Of a stretch of 64,000 bases of DNA, positions 13,801 to 23,334 are shown one piece after another. The position numbers and the translations under genes were made by a program. The notes beneath the pieces were generated by a model. It ran no database searches. It was not told where the DNA came from and was given only the letters and a program-made list of their open reading frames with translations. Location of the stretch: positions 19,547,243-19,611,242 of the forward strand of contig NC_088709.1 in assembly GCF_963576615.1 (NCBI RefSeq), given 5' to 3'. The first letter of the stretch is position 1, and every line of letters begins with the position of its first letter. The stretch is from Watersipora subatra (lineage: Eukaryota; Bryozoa; Gymnolaemata; Cheilostomatida; Watersiporidae).

Positions 13801-16800
13801 ATAGTAATGAGTATAGTAATGAGTATAGTAATGAGTATAGTGATGAGTATAGTGATGAGTTTAGTAATGAGTATAGTAATGAGTATAGTGATGAGTTTAG
13901 TAATGAGTATAGTAATGAGTATAGTAATGAGTATAGTAATGAGTATAGTAATGAGTATAGTAATGAGTATAGTAATGAGTATAGTAATGAGTATAGTAAT
14001 GAGTATAGTAATGAGTATAGTAATGAGTATAGTAATGAGTATAGTAATGAGTATAGTAATGAGTATAGTAATGAGTATAGTAATGAGTATAGTAATGAGT
14101 ATAGTAATGAGTATAGTAATGAGTATAGTAATGAGTATAGTAATGAGTATAGTAATGAGTTTAGTAATGCAAATAGTATCTTGATTCTATTTTGTACCGA
14201 ACAATTTTATGAAAGTGAATGTGATATGTTCTAGCCAATGACAGGTTTTGGTGTGATAAAAAATCATCAGTTTTGTTATAGTTTAACTTATCTTTAAATC
14301 ATAATAATTACCATGCTACAGGTCACAAAATCACTTACAGAAACTGCAAGATAAAAACAATAGAACTCTTCCCAATGTATGTACACAAACAATCTGAATT
14401 ATTATATTCATGTAAACACCAATAACTGATGTTCAGCTTTAAAGAATTATTATTCAATGTTCACATATGCCTCGGAAGAAGCACACTGAATGTGCTGTTG
14501 ACACAAGCATATCATACACGTTAGTAACTTGACCATTTTCATAAATTTACAGAAGAAGCGAAACTTACCCATGTTAGGCCCTCCCATATTTGGTCCAAAG
14601 TTTTGGCCTCCCATATTCGGACCAGCCATACCTGGACCACCGAAACCTGGGGGACCAAACATATTAGGGGGTCCAAACCCAGGACCACCCATGTTAGGAG
14701 GACCAAACCCTGGGGGCCTCATTCCTGGCTGATTATATAATGGTGGTGGTTGCAGTGGAGCAGTGCTGCCACTATTGCTGCTACTAGTACTCGTCTCACC
14801 TGGAAGATTCACAAACAAGGCGCACATAATCACATATCCGGGGATCTATATAGCCTGGTTCTCACCTATCGTAACGAGCAGCGGCGGTGATGCAACCGGT
14901 CTTTGTTGAGAATCAGCAGATCGGTGAGAGTCTGCGCCAATTGTTTTTGCCGGCAGTTGCCACCGACAAAACTTAACAAGTTGAACTTTTCTACGGTCCT
15001 CAGAGTAGATTGCAGGATTTCCTCGATGAGAACTATGCAAAGGCAGCCTGCGCACTCAGAATACATTGTGCGAACGATTTCTGCAATGTCGATTTTCCGA
15101 TTAATCTATATTTTTAATTATGGTAAAGGAATTAATAGCACCCTGACATGAAAACACGTGTTATATCTTAACTCCAAGCATAAAAGATAGCGTTGTCGAG
15201 GAGCAGACAATTTCTTAATAGCGTGATCACCGCTAGTATCGTGGGCGCGGGAAACATACAACCACTTCGGGTATCACCAAAGACTGTAGGCACATCATCG
15301 GCTGTTCACGGTGGGGTGAAAACCAGGCTTATTGTAATACTGAGGAGATACATGCCTTATTACAGCACCAGAATTGCGTTACATCACACCTTTGAGGAGC
15401 TGACTAGCTCCCTTAAAACTGTTGGATAGACTAATGATTTCACAATTTCAAATTCATTATTTGTCATCACATGCTAAATGTGATGACAAATGTTAAATGC
15501 GATGCCAAATGTTTGAAGATTGTCTGTAATACTACATGAAGCAAACCGAGCGTTTGGAGAATTTGACAGCTTCAATACACAATGGTTAAAGCTAGAAGTT
15601 CCAGAAGCTACATGAAGAGGATTTGTTTCATATTCGTAACTTGACTATAAGCACAACTTTAAACAATAATCACGGGGTACTCAAACACTTATAAAGTAAA
15701 CAAGGTCTGACATGAAGTTTTACAAAGATTATAAAGCAAAAACTTTTTTATATTGTAATTGCTAAAAACAAGCGGTGATCGACTTTGCTCTACCCTTTAC
15801 GAATGAGCACATTTAAATGCTGTCAACTACACATTGTAATCCTGCATGAGTGATACTTTATATTACAGTACTATAATACGATATTAATTATATTTCTTGC
15901 ACTAATATTATAATACCAAAACATATTTGATCATAAAAACTAATGTAAGTAAAATTAGACATTGCTGATTTTGGAGCTATTGCAATAGCTATATCTATAG
16001 CGATATCTATAGTGCGATCTATAGAAATCAATAGTGCATCTATATATTTTAGAGTAGTAACCACTGCCATCAGAATGTAGTTGGGTTTAAACAGTCGATA
16101 AACTGTTTCTAACAAATTTTAATAACAAATAAAAAAATTAAAAGTAAGAAGCGTGTTTGCATCACAGCTGTTCTCACAAATTATGTGAAATAGGTTTTTA
16201 ATTAGATTGTTGATTTGTTATAGGACTTCACAGATGACACACTGGAAGTTTACAGGATTTATGACGTTCGAAAGTTAAAACATAACCTTCAAATAATTTT
16301 AAGCACTAATTTGGTTGATATTCAACAAAAGAACACGGTAAACATGATTGCCCGCTAGTGACAAGGTCAACAATTGGCCTACAAAAAAACCTTGAAAAAC
16401 GAAAATAATGCGGTCACAATGCAGCGCCCATAAAATTAAATTCCTTAGTTTCCCAAGTAGATAGCCAGCTAATTATAATAACAATAATTGGGAGAAATGA
16501 TGAAGAATGATTACAGAAAAAATACTCCTGATCAATATAGAGCACTGGGTAGGATTTGACATCTGTCACACATCTTTAAAATTGTTTCATCCTATCTAGA
16601 ATAGGTAATAATTAATGAGACTCAACATGGCTGACATGCCAGTAGCATTGTTTAAAGTGTGAGAGATGCTGCCATTAATGTAGTTCACACACTGCCAGCG
16701 AAGCTAGTTTTATGAAGCTTGGTAAGGCACAACATAAAACTACGTAAAAAGTTTTGTTGATTAAAATGATTACAAAAAAGTTTTAAAGAATAGATTGGAA

Positions 16801-19800
16801 GATGTTCATATCAGCTAATGAAATAATGTAACACATCGCAACAAGAACTCACAGTAGACAATTGTATAATCGAAACATATAGCACCACAATATTGATATC
16901 CCCACAATTTCCAACCAACCAGAACTTGAAGATGGTTGCTGACTTGCGCCCTTCTTCTCGTGAGCAATTACATCTTCTTCAGGAATGCCTTCCATGCCAT
17001 AAATCTCTACCTCTGTGCTGTCTCGACCTGGGAGAGCATTGTGCACCTTTTCGAGCTTTTCCTTATGAACCTGTGACAAGGATAGAAATGCAACCCACCA
17101 GTGTGACAAGGATAGAAATGCAATCCACCAGTGTAATAATGCTATCACTACAATCAAATACAAAATGACATTTTGGTAGCCATTTTAGAAAAGGCAAGCT
17201 GGTTGCACATGATTTCGATAATTTGAAAAAATATTTAGAATATATCGTAAATTTTCTGATTGAACTCCATGGCGCTCTATTTTTTTAATCCTTCCTCTAT
17301 AGTGGCGGTCAATTGGAGGTGGTGTTCAAATAGAGGCTGGCGTTGTATTTTTCAAATGGCGCGTCAGAATTTCGGGAAGATAAATTTAGCCCTTTTACAG
17401 GCATAGCGAATGTCGCCTATATTTTGTCCTCTTTTTTCGATGGAGCAATATTAAATCTTTTGGATGCAATAACTCAGCTAACTCACCTTCACTTGTCAAA
17501 GATCTCTTAATAAATATGCATTGAGAAACTGAGAAATATCTCTACCAGTTGATATCTATTGCTTGCAAGTAACTTACGACGATATTATAGCCTGTGTCCT
17601 GCTTTGCAATTTGTTCAAGCTTTCAATTTTAATGTCATTCAAAATTTGAAGATATATATTGATTTTGTCTATATTCACCAATATTGCATAAAAGCCCATT
17701 ACACTCGTTGGTATGTTTGATACAATTTGCAGCCAAAACTAGCTGTTTATGTGCAATAAATGAGGAGTTACGAGTGTCTATCAATTGTAAGATCAGATTA
17801 CCGCAATAATGCTATCAAATAATATGCTATAAATCTGCAAATGTATAAGTTATATAAGGATAATCAAGCAAATGCTACAAAGATATATTCATGAACAAGT
17901 GACATAAATGAACCATACTTATATTACATGCAGAAACAAAAATTAACATTTTTAAAACAAGCTATTTGCATCATGTTCTCGGATAGCTGCGTTAATTGTT
18001 GCTTTCGATGGAACAAACATCTTCTGGTTGTCCAATACCTTCCACAATGTCTTCGGACCTCCACTCTTCTTCTGCACTGCATAACTAGTCGATATTAGCG
18101 TCCAAATAATTTTTTGGTAGAGCAAAACTTTTACGCGTTGCATTTGTGCTAAATGCAATGCGTAAAAGTTTTGCTCGTTAAGCGTAACCTTTGTACCATC
18201 GCAAATGTAAACCATTTTTATATACATGTACTTTGAAGTATCAAGAACCACTTAAACAAGAAACTACTATTAGCCTGAGGCAGTTATTAATTGTTTCTAA
18301 GGTGTTGCTTTCAAAGTTTTAACGAAAAACAAGCTAAAAGATTTGGAGAGTGACAGCAAGAGAAATTGTTATTGATGTAAACGATTATTATTAATACCAT
18401 TTTGTGGACACTTTTCTAATGATTCCCTGATATTATGGGTCCATTAAGATCAAAAATTGTCAAAGTGGCATTCAAATGGAAATGGTGTTAAATAGAGGGT
18501 GGCGTTCTATTTTTCCACTCTTCTTTTATAGTGTTGGTCAAATAGAGGTGGCGTTCAATTAGAGGTTTTATGGTAGTTACAATTTTATTTATGATTATAG
18601 TAACATACAACATAGAAAATTTTCAACACATCTTAATTTGAAAAAATATCTAACTAAGCATGAATTAATTTGCAACATGCGATGACTAAAGTATCCCGAA
18701 ACAGTGCAGAACAGTAAAGCATCAATTATGCTCAGTTTCCCTTTCTATAGTATTATACATCGCTTAATACTTTCCTCTTTTAGTTTTAACCCTTTCGCGG
18801 ACGAATTTTCAGGACTATATCAGACCCCCTGGGTGAACTAATTTTCCGGAAAATCAATTTCTTTTAAAAGGTTTATACACCCTTTTGTATGTTATTGTGC
18901 TCAATGAAATGCTCATGAAGACTAGAACCAGTGGTAGGAGTGACAAAAAAGAAATCATGCAATGCTTTCCTTAGAATTAAAGAATAAAGTTGTAGGAAAA
19001 CATGAGAAAATGTATTTGGTCTCATTTTTTAATAAAAAAGTGATGAAGTTATTTTGTGGCAATGATGAAGAAAAAGGTAAAAGCAATGATAAAAGAAGTT
19101 TGAAACAAGTAAAATTGCAGTTGCTTAAAGGTTTTTAGTTGAAATCCAGCCTCATTGTGTAGCCTATCTTGCTGGCCTGCTTAAAGGTTGACTTGCAACA
19201 AAATTCACATCATAATTATTTGATACCAAAAAATTCACCATGTCATACTCGGCTGTGTTGTAAGTGCAAAATAGGTGGAAATGAGATTACAAGCTCTTAA
19301 AAGCTCAAAAACTAACAGTTAATCGCAGCCATCACAAAGACGCCGTAGATTGGAATCTTTTTTCCAAAACAGCTCAAATGGGACGTAGTTGAACACAATG
19401 GCTTCCGTTTACACTTTCACGCAACCTCATTCATCGAAATATTTTCACAAATATACTTCACGTATTCAATAAAGCCATATCTATTGTCCTTACGCGTCTA
19501 TTTCATCAACATTGTAATACTGTCACTTTGAGCACTGATATTTCAAAACCCACTGTAAAAATTGGTTCAATTTTTAATCTTAGCTCGAAGTGCATATCAT
19601 CCTCTGATAAACATGACGAGCCTGTCGGTCACCTGCGATAGTCGAAAAATGCCGCAAAAATTGTTCTCACTATTTGGCAGGAAGTATAGGTCACATGATC
19701 AGATTACGATTAGATGATTACATCAAACTGAAGCGAAACTGTAAAGTAGCGAGCATCTACATTTGATAAAGGCTTTCCGGTAGAACCCCAAATGTTTGTC

Positions 19801-22750
19801 ATAAACTAGTGCTACGAGACATTTTATATTGAGCCTTTTATTTCAAGTGATAACATCATGTGTCGAAACAATAACGACAATGTTTGAGTACGTCATCGAA
19901 ATAAAGAGTTTTCAAACTATGACGTTTTCGTGATAGCTGCGATTAACTGTTCATTTTTAGCTTTCAAGAGCTTGTAATTACATTTCCACAAATTTTGCAC
20001 CTAAAACACAGCAGAATAAGACATAGTGAACCTTTTGATGCCAAATAACTGTAATGTGAATTTTGTTGCAAGCAAACCTTTAATCATAGTAGTAACAGGC
20101 AAAATGTAAAATATGTCAGCTATATGCAAACTAAATGTAAATAGTTTATGTTCATTTGAAATTGGCTGTGTGTAAATGAAGAAACTACCGCTATTTCTAC
20201 AGTCGTGGCCAAAAGTATTTAACTTTCTTATCATTTTGTGATCAATAAAAATTTTGCTTTCTTACCACGACTCACCACACCACACACTTTTACCAGACGA
20301 TATACAGTCAAACATGGATAACTCGAACTTCAAGGGACCGAGCAAAAGTGTTCGAATTATCAGAGCATTCAAGTTATCAGAGCACTGTCACAAGTCCATG
20401 TATTTACTTATTTATTAGTAGATACATGTACATATGCAAACTATAATATAAATCAAAAGCACAAATGGCTTGTTTCGAATTAAATGCTTCTAATGTAAAG
20501 TTTAAAACGTTTTTATCAAAAAGTATAGAAATTTTTCTATCACTTGAGATTGGTTTGTTGTTTGAGGTGATGTTATTGCCAGGACGTTTTTTTAGATTGA
20601 CATTGGCAAAACTTGATCGTTGTTGAAATGCTCAAAAGAAAAGACAACTTTTTCTTTTGAGCGTTTTACCCACGATCAATTTTGCCGAGTTTTCTTGAAG
20701 TTTATGCAACTTCAAGAAAAAGTTACCAAAGAAAAATCCCTTACTTTACCTGGGATTCGTTAAGAGCAACACTCCGAGGCAGTTCAATTAAAAGTTTTAC
20801 GAGGTTTAACGGTACATTCTATATCACTCACGCTTTTTTAATGGATAGTTATTGAATGTACACACGTATTCTGTGTTTAGGTCAAACGATGAATAGTTTT
20901 TTAGCTATGACAACGTATACGTTTAATAAAAACAATTTTAAGACGTTTTAAACATTCAACACTCCGACGTTGATTCAACACGGAATCAACGTCGGAAAAC
21001 TATTCGTCACGGGCTAGCCGGGTCACGCACTCAAGGATTTTCGCCACGCACATACAAAACAACATGCTGTTTTTGTTTTGTATGTGCGTGGCGAAAATCC
21101 TTGCATGCGTGACCCGGCAAGCCCATGCTATTAATCGTATAGCAGTATAAATCAAATTTGACCAAACCTTTAGAAAAGTCGTTGACAAAATTATTTTGCC
21201 GATGGTGGTAATAACAACGCTTATGAATTACGAAAAGATGAGGTTTACCTCTATGGCTTTGAATAAAGTGATTTTCTAAAGCGATAACAACCGTTTCAGT
21301 AGCCGTTGGGCAAAAAAACAGTTCGAATTAACAGTGTTGAGTTCGAGTTATCTATAGCAATTTATCATTACGTGGGAACGGACCAAAGAAACCGTTCGAA
21401 TTAACCATGTTTTCGAGCTATCCGTGGCCGAGTTATCCATGTTTGACTGTACATATCAAAGGATTCTTCAAAAGATTTTCTATCCTTTAAAAACATTTAT
21501 GTAAAACAAAAACTAGCCCAGGAGTCTGTGAGGGCATGTTAGACTGGAATTTTTTTGGCAAAATTTGGGTCAATCTATCACTGAAGCCAATTCCTGGGTA
21601 AAAATTGTTTTGTTAGAAGTTTTAATTTTATTACAAAGATTTGATTCTCAGCTTTGATGCGCAATACTTATGGAGTAAGTAATGTCTATTCAAAGTTGGA
21701 ATAATTTTGCTAAATGGACTAGGCAACAAACGCAGGGGTGTTAATACTTTTGGCCACGACTGCATATCGACACCTCTATTTATCCACCATCGACTATGTG
21801 CATAGCCACGAAGATGTACCTCCATTTGCCTGTCTTTGATGTAAAGGCTGGGGGATAACAAAAAACCTTTTAAATTGGTTAATACTTCATTAGTTTCTCA
21901 TACATAATTTTACTTCTCACATTCAGTTTTTTAAATCATTTCAAGTTTTTAAAATAGATTAAACTCAATGCAGTATTTCTTATAAAAATATTTGCCTCAA
22001 CTTTTGACAGTTTGAACAAACGTAGCAAATCACATGTCTATATTTTACTGTACAGAATGCAAACTGTTACACGAATACCAAAATGTCCAATATATACCTG
22101 AGCACAATGAATCTGTAGTCCTGGGCCTGTATACAACTTCTTGTGGCAAATATGACATTTAAAATGCTTCGCCTTCTGGTGTTGGATGAGTATTTTTTCA
22201 TCTTCAAACTCTCTGTTGCAGTACCTGATAAATGCTTGATCAAGGGAAACAAAATATCTAAAGTAGGCCGTACAAACATATTTAAAAAGTATCAGCAGTT
22301 GCAAAAATACACAAGTTGGGATAAAACAATGATGAAATGAATGAAAGACAATCGGAAACCTAAAAATTCCAAGTGACGACTTTTGAGGAGCAAAACTACC
22401 TACCATACATTTGCTGTGGGCAGACTTCTCTACACCGAGTACAGATGATAAAATTAGTTTTTCTAAACCATAAAAACAATAAATCCAAAGCTTAACTCAT
22501 CGTTTTCAATTCATAAAAGCTAATTTAATATTAAAATAGTCTAACTTAATGGTAGCTGTATTTCTTAACGTAAAACTTCATCTGAATAAAGGATTGCAAA
22601 ACAGTATTACCAAAGCGTTAGTACTACATATAAAATATTGAATATAATTTATTACAAATAGAAAAAGGGATAGACTTTTAATGTAGCCAAAGGGCGAGTT
22701 CAAGGATACCAACACCAGGGTTTTGATTGCTTTTTCTTTTTCCTGCCCAT
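7747..22750 (-). CDS. ZNF207: ZNF207/BuGZ zinc finger protein, complete, eight exons
   Basis: Eight minus-strand exons (22750-22710, 22224-22098, 17070-16920, 14799-14569, 9767-9693, 9598-9423, 8332-8120, 7827-7747) join in phase to 364 codons plus stop. Start [14 protein letters not shown] matches the family start. Two C2H2 fingers follow: C13, C16, H29, H34 and C37, C40, H53, H58. Next is the conserved block [20 protein letters not shown] (about residues 67-86), a low-complexity Pro/Gly/Met region (about 110-265), and the GLEBS motif [18 protein letters not shown] (331-348). Known: BuGZ binds and stabilises Bub3 through GLEBS, loads it on kinetochores, binds microtubules, and forms phase-separated droplets through its low-complexity region; it also associates with spliceosome components. 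The protein is shorter than the human form (about 480-490 residues), ending 16 residues after GLEBS without the long Pro/Gly tail. All junctions obey GT-AG and the phases agree. Confidence 0.95.
8120..8332 (-). CDS. ZNF207: ZNF207 exon 7 (first half of GLEBS motif)
   Basis: A 213-nt phase-0 exon after acceptor gttgtag, donor CTG|gtaagt. It encodes [20 protein letters not shown] and more, ending [11 protein letters not shown], the acidic first half of the Bub3-binding GLEBS motif. The intron splits the motif at the same place as the family junction DISL|EE. Confidence 0.93.
9423..9598 (-). CDS. ZNF207: ZNF207 exon 6
   Basis: A 176-nt exon separated from exon 5 by an intron of only 94 bp. It encodes [20 protein letters not shown], then [13 protein letters not shown] and a stretch ending PLFPAATSQ. 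Donor CAG|gtagat sets phase 0 for exon 7. PLFP is also a short motif of vertebrate ZNF207. Confidence 0.88.
9693..9767 (-). CDS. ZNF207: ZNF207 exon 5
   Basis: A 75-nt symmetric phase-1 exon after acceptor gttgcag, donor CCTG|gtgagt. It encodes [20 protein letters not shown] and MGGPPG. It continues the low-complexity domain and could be skipped without a frame change. Confidence 0.88.
9877..10551. mobile_element. Non-autonomous DNA transposon with 3-bp TSD (PIF/Harbinger-like), in ZNF207 intron 4
   Basis: Inverted termini: the left end reads CACTATGTTTCCATGATGCG, and the right end at 10515-10551 is its reverse complement with few changes. Both ends are flanked by AGT (9874-9876 and 10552-10554), a 3-bp target duplication. 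Several internal copies of the motif TGCGCAGT/ACTGCGCA lie near the ends as subterminal repeats. No transposase is seen. The 3-bp duplication suggests PIF/Harbinger, but superfamily is inferred only from this. Confidence 0.65.
10552..10820. repeat. Degenerate tandem repeat, about 26-30 bp unit
   Basis: About nine diverged units around the core GTGGCATGG(T/G) with a tagctga-like spacer. They lie directly between the 675-bp transposon and the 12-bp array. Unit length drifts, which suggests an older array. Confidence 0.7.
10857..14170. repeat. 3.3 kb array of a 12-bp unit (AGTAATGAGTAT)
   Basis: About 276 head-to-tail copies of a 12-bp unit fill most of ZNF207 intron 4 (9768-14568). Nearly all variation is at two sites: AGTAATG/AGTGATG and GAGTAT/GAGTTT, with rare GAGGAT. 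The pattern of variants repeats: the block near 12580-13040 recurs 876 bp (73 units) later near 13456-13916 with only a few differences, so there is a higher-order repeat. Because 12 is a multiple of 3, two forward frames stay open for more than 1100 codons (YSNE and MSIV repeats) while the third is all stops. This is an artefact, not a gene. Confidence 0.97.
14569..14799 (-). CDS. ZNF207: ZNF207 exon 4 (Pro/Gly/Asn/Met-rich)
   Basis: A 231-nt exon after acceptor cttccag, donor ATGG|gtaagt. It encodes GETSTSSS... followed by repeats of the type [17 protein letters not shown]. This is the low-complexity region expected for BuGZ phase separation. Phase 1 at both ends, so the exon is symmetric. 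Codon-scale repetition suggests growth by slippage. Confidence 0.88.
14851..15331. mobile_element. PIF/Harbinger-like MITE in ZNF207 intron 3
   Basis: Left end tagcctggttctcacc and right end ggtgaaaaccaggctta are inverted copies. Flanks ATA/TTA are compatible with a mutated 3-bp duplication. The interior is more GC-rich than its surroundings. It has a 66-codon minus-strand frame (14866-15066) with no recognised homology and two overlapping frames of similar length, so coding is doubtful. The GCCTGGTTC terminus resembles that of the element at 40737-41082. Confidence 0.5.
15332..16919 (-). other. ZNF207: Rest of ZNF207 intron 3
   Basis: AT-rich intron sequence. A short run of tatctata/gatatctatag palindromic motifs occurs at 15990-16030. 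No conserved exon or clear transposon is seen on either strand. Confidence 0.5.
16920..17070 (-). CDS. ZNF207: ZNF207 exon 3
   Basis: A 151-nt exon after acceptor tcacag. It encodes [20 protein letters not shown], then [20 protein letters not shown] and a Ser-rich end. It supplies the final His of finger 2 and the highly conserved EIYGMEGIP block. Donor TCTG|gttggt. Phase-1 end. Confidence 0.95.
17245..18573 (-). mobile_element. Non-autonomous TA-flanked transposon, copy 1 (ZNF207 intron 2)
   Basis: The right terminus (18541-18573) reads ...AGAGGTTTTATGG followed by TA, the inverted equivalent of the CCRTAAAACCTCTA end of the 42157-44076 element. The left terminus near 17245 is decayed but aligns over TCGTAA...TGAACTCCATGG. 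Internally it aligns, in reverse orientation, with much of the 56565-58791 element: the segments ACTACTATTAGCCTGA, TGTCACTTGTTC and TGCACATAA are shared in order. It contains a 57-bp hairpin at 18120-18176. A 99-codon minus-strand frame (17952-18251) is not recognised and is broken in the sister copy. Confidence 0.75.
18120..18176. repeat. 57-bp hairpin
   Basis: Arms of 26 bp (GAGCAAAACTTTTACGC and its complement, plus GTTGCATTT with one mismatch) around a 5-bp loop. It lies inside the 17245-18573 transposon. Confidence 0.85.
19178..20090. mobile_element. Foldback element with arms of about 170 bp
   Basis: The segment 19178-19350 is found inverted at 19915-20090 with scattered mismatches. 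Matching landmarks are TTGCAACAAAATTCACAT, GTGCAAAAT, TTACAAGCTCTT and AACAGTTAATCGCAGC. The spacer is about 560 bp and has no coding potential that I can see. It has long inverted-repeat architecture of MITE/foldback type. Exact ends and target duplication are not resolved. Confidence 0.75.
20490..20720. repeat. Partial copy of the dispersed foldback family
   Basis: Shares, in order, TTTTATCAAAAAGTAT, TTTTTCTATCACTTG, GTTTGAGGTGAT, GCCAGGACGTTT and GGCAAAACTTGATCG with the elements at 44395-44745, 54313-54757 and 61661-63037. One arm is long and the other truncated. Confidence 0.7.
21007..21126. repeat. 120-bp inverted repeat (hairpin)
   Basis: Two arms of about 50 bp (GGGTCACGCACTCAAGGATT... 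CATACAAAAC) in inverted orientation around a spacer of about 14 bp, with few mismatches. It lies inside the innermost element of the nest. Confidence 0.85.
22098..22224 (-). CDS. ZNF207: ZNF207 exon 2 (zinc fingers)
   Basis: A 127-nt exon after acceptor tttatcag. It completes Trp14 and encodes [20 protein letters not shown], then [20 protein letters not shown] and AQ. It carries most of both fingers. The last zinc ligand of finger 2 (H58) is on exon 3. Confidence 0.97.
22710..22750 (-). CDS. ZNF207: ZNF207 exon 1 (start codon)
   Basis: Encodes [13 protein letters not shown] plus two bases of Trp14, with donor TG|gtatcc. The start is fixed by exact agreement with the conserved family N-terminus. 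The first zinc ligand (C13) is here and the rest of finger 1 is in exon 2. Confidence 0.95.
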
Positions 22751-23334
22751 TATAAAATATCACCTAGTTTTAGTAGCAAATATTTTCCTTATTAAAAATT
22801 AATAATCTTTGTCCCTCTAGTTATTACGGAAAAGGAAAAACAGTCGTCGACTAATTTTATTACAAAATGGAAATGTTACGCAAATAGTACTATCTTTATC
22901 GCAAATGATAGTCCGATGCCACTATACAATAAGCACGCTAAATAATCTGTGGAACATGCTATCAGCTTTAGCACATACTAGCGCGCTGAGATTTGTGACT
23001 TGGACTTTAACACTCCCAAAAAATAGTTAACACAAAACGGCTAATATTTTAATATTTGTGATTTGCATACAAAAAATAATATTTTTTTTAACATATTTTA
23101 ATAATTTTAACAATATTAACCTTTTACGGGTATATCCAAAACTGTCCAATTGTATCTAGGCGTTTAGGGTGCGCCTTATTTCGCTTGTTTCAGATTTGCT
23201 CGTTACTGTTCGGTAATTTGACGTGTTCAGCAAGTGTCCTCGCTGTTATTGTGGGAGCGTCTGGAAAAACTATTATGGGATTATCTTAGTTTAATTACTT
23301 ATCTATCGGATTTATACTTTATTCTAAATACAAT
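22751..23334. promoter_or_regulatory. Candidate divergent promoter and 5' UTR exon of the downstream gene
   Basis: Lies between the ZNF207 start codon (minus, 22750) and a consensus donor AAT|gtaagt at 23335 (plus). The segment 23160-23330 is less AT-rich than its surroundings and has no ATG-initiated long frame. It would suit a non-coding first exon splicing to 29145. A head-to-head arrangement within 600 bp is inferred. No TATA box is clearly placed for either gene. Confidence 0.4.

Larger units (their letters stand above)
20305..21449. mobile_element. TA-flanked transposon inserted inside the 20200-21762 element
   Basis: Left end CAGTCAAACATGGATAACTC and right end GAGTTATCCATGTTTGACTG are perfect inverted repeats, both flanked by TA (20303-20304, 21450-21451). 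Further inside, the motif GTTCGAATTA recurs in inverted copies. The interior holds a partial copy of the foldback family (about 20490-20720) and a 120-bp palindrome at 21007-21126. No transposase frame is visible. Confidence 0.85.
20200..21762. mobile_element. Tc1/mariner-like MITE, outer element of a nest
   Basis: Left end CAGTCGTGGCCAAAAGTATT preceded by TA. The right end is its exact inverse (AATACTTTTGGCCACGACTG), ending at 21762. This terminus is of the Tc1/mariner type widespread in animals. Removing the inner insertion (20305-21449) leaves only about 420 bp, so it is non-autonomous. The right-hand TA has become CA. Confidence 0.8.

Noticed and set aside
10810..14234. Two overlapping plus-strand frames of more than 1100 codons (MSIV and YSNE repeats)
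   Set aside because: They arise because the 12-bp satellite unit is a multiple of three and lacks stops in two frames. There is no start context, no non-repeat domain, and the array lies in an intron of a minus-strand gene.
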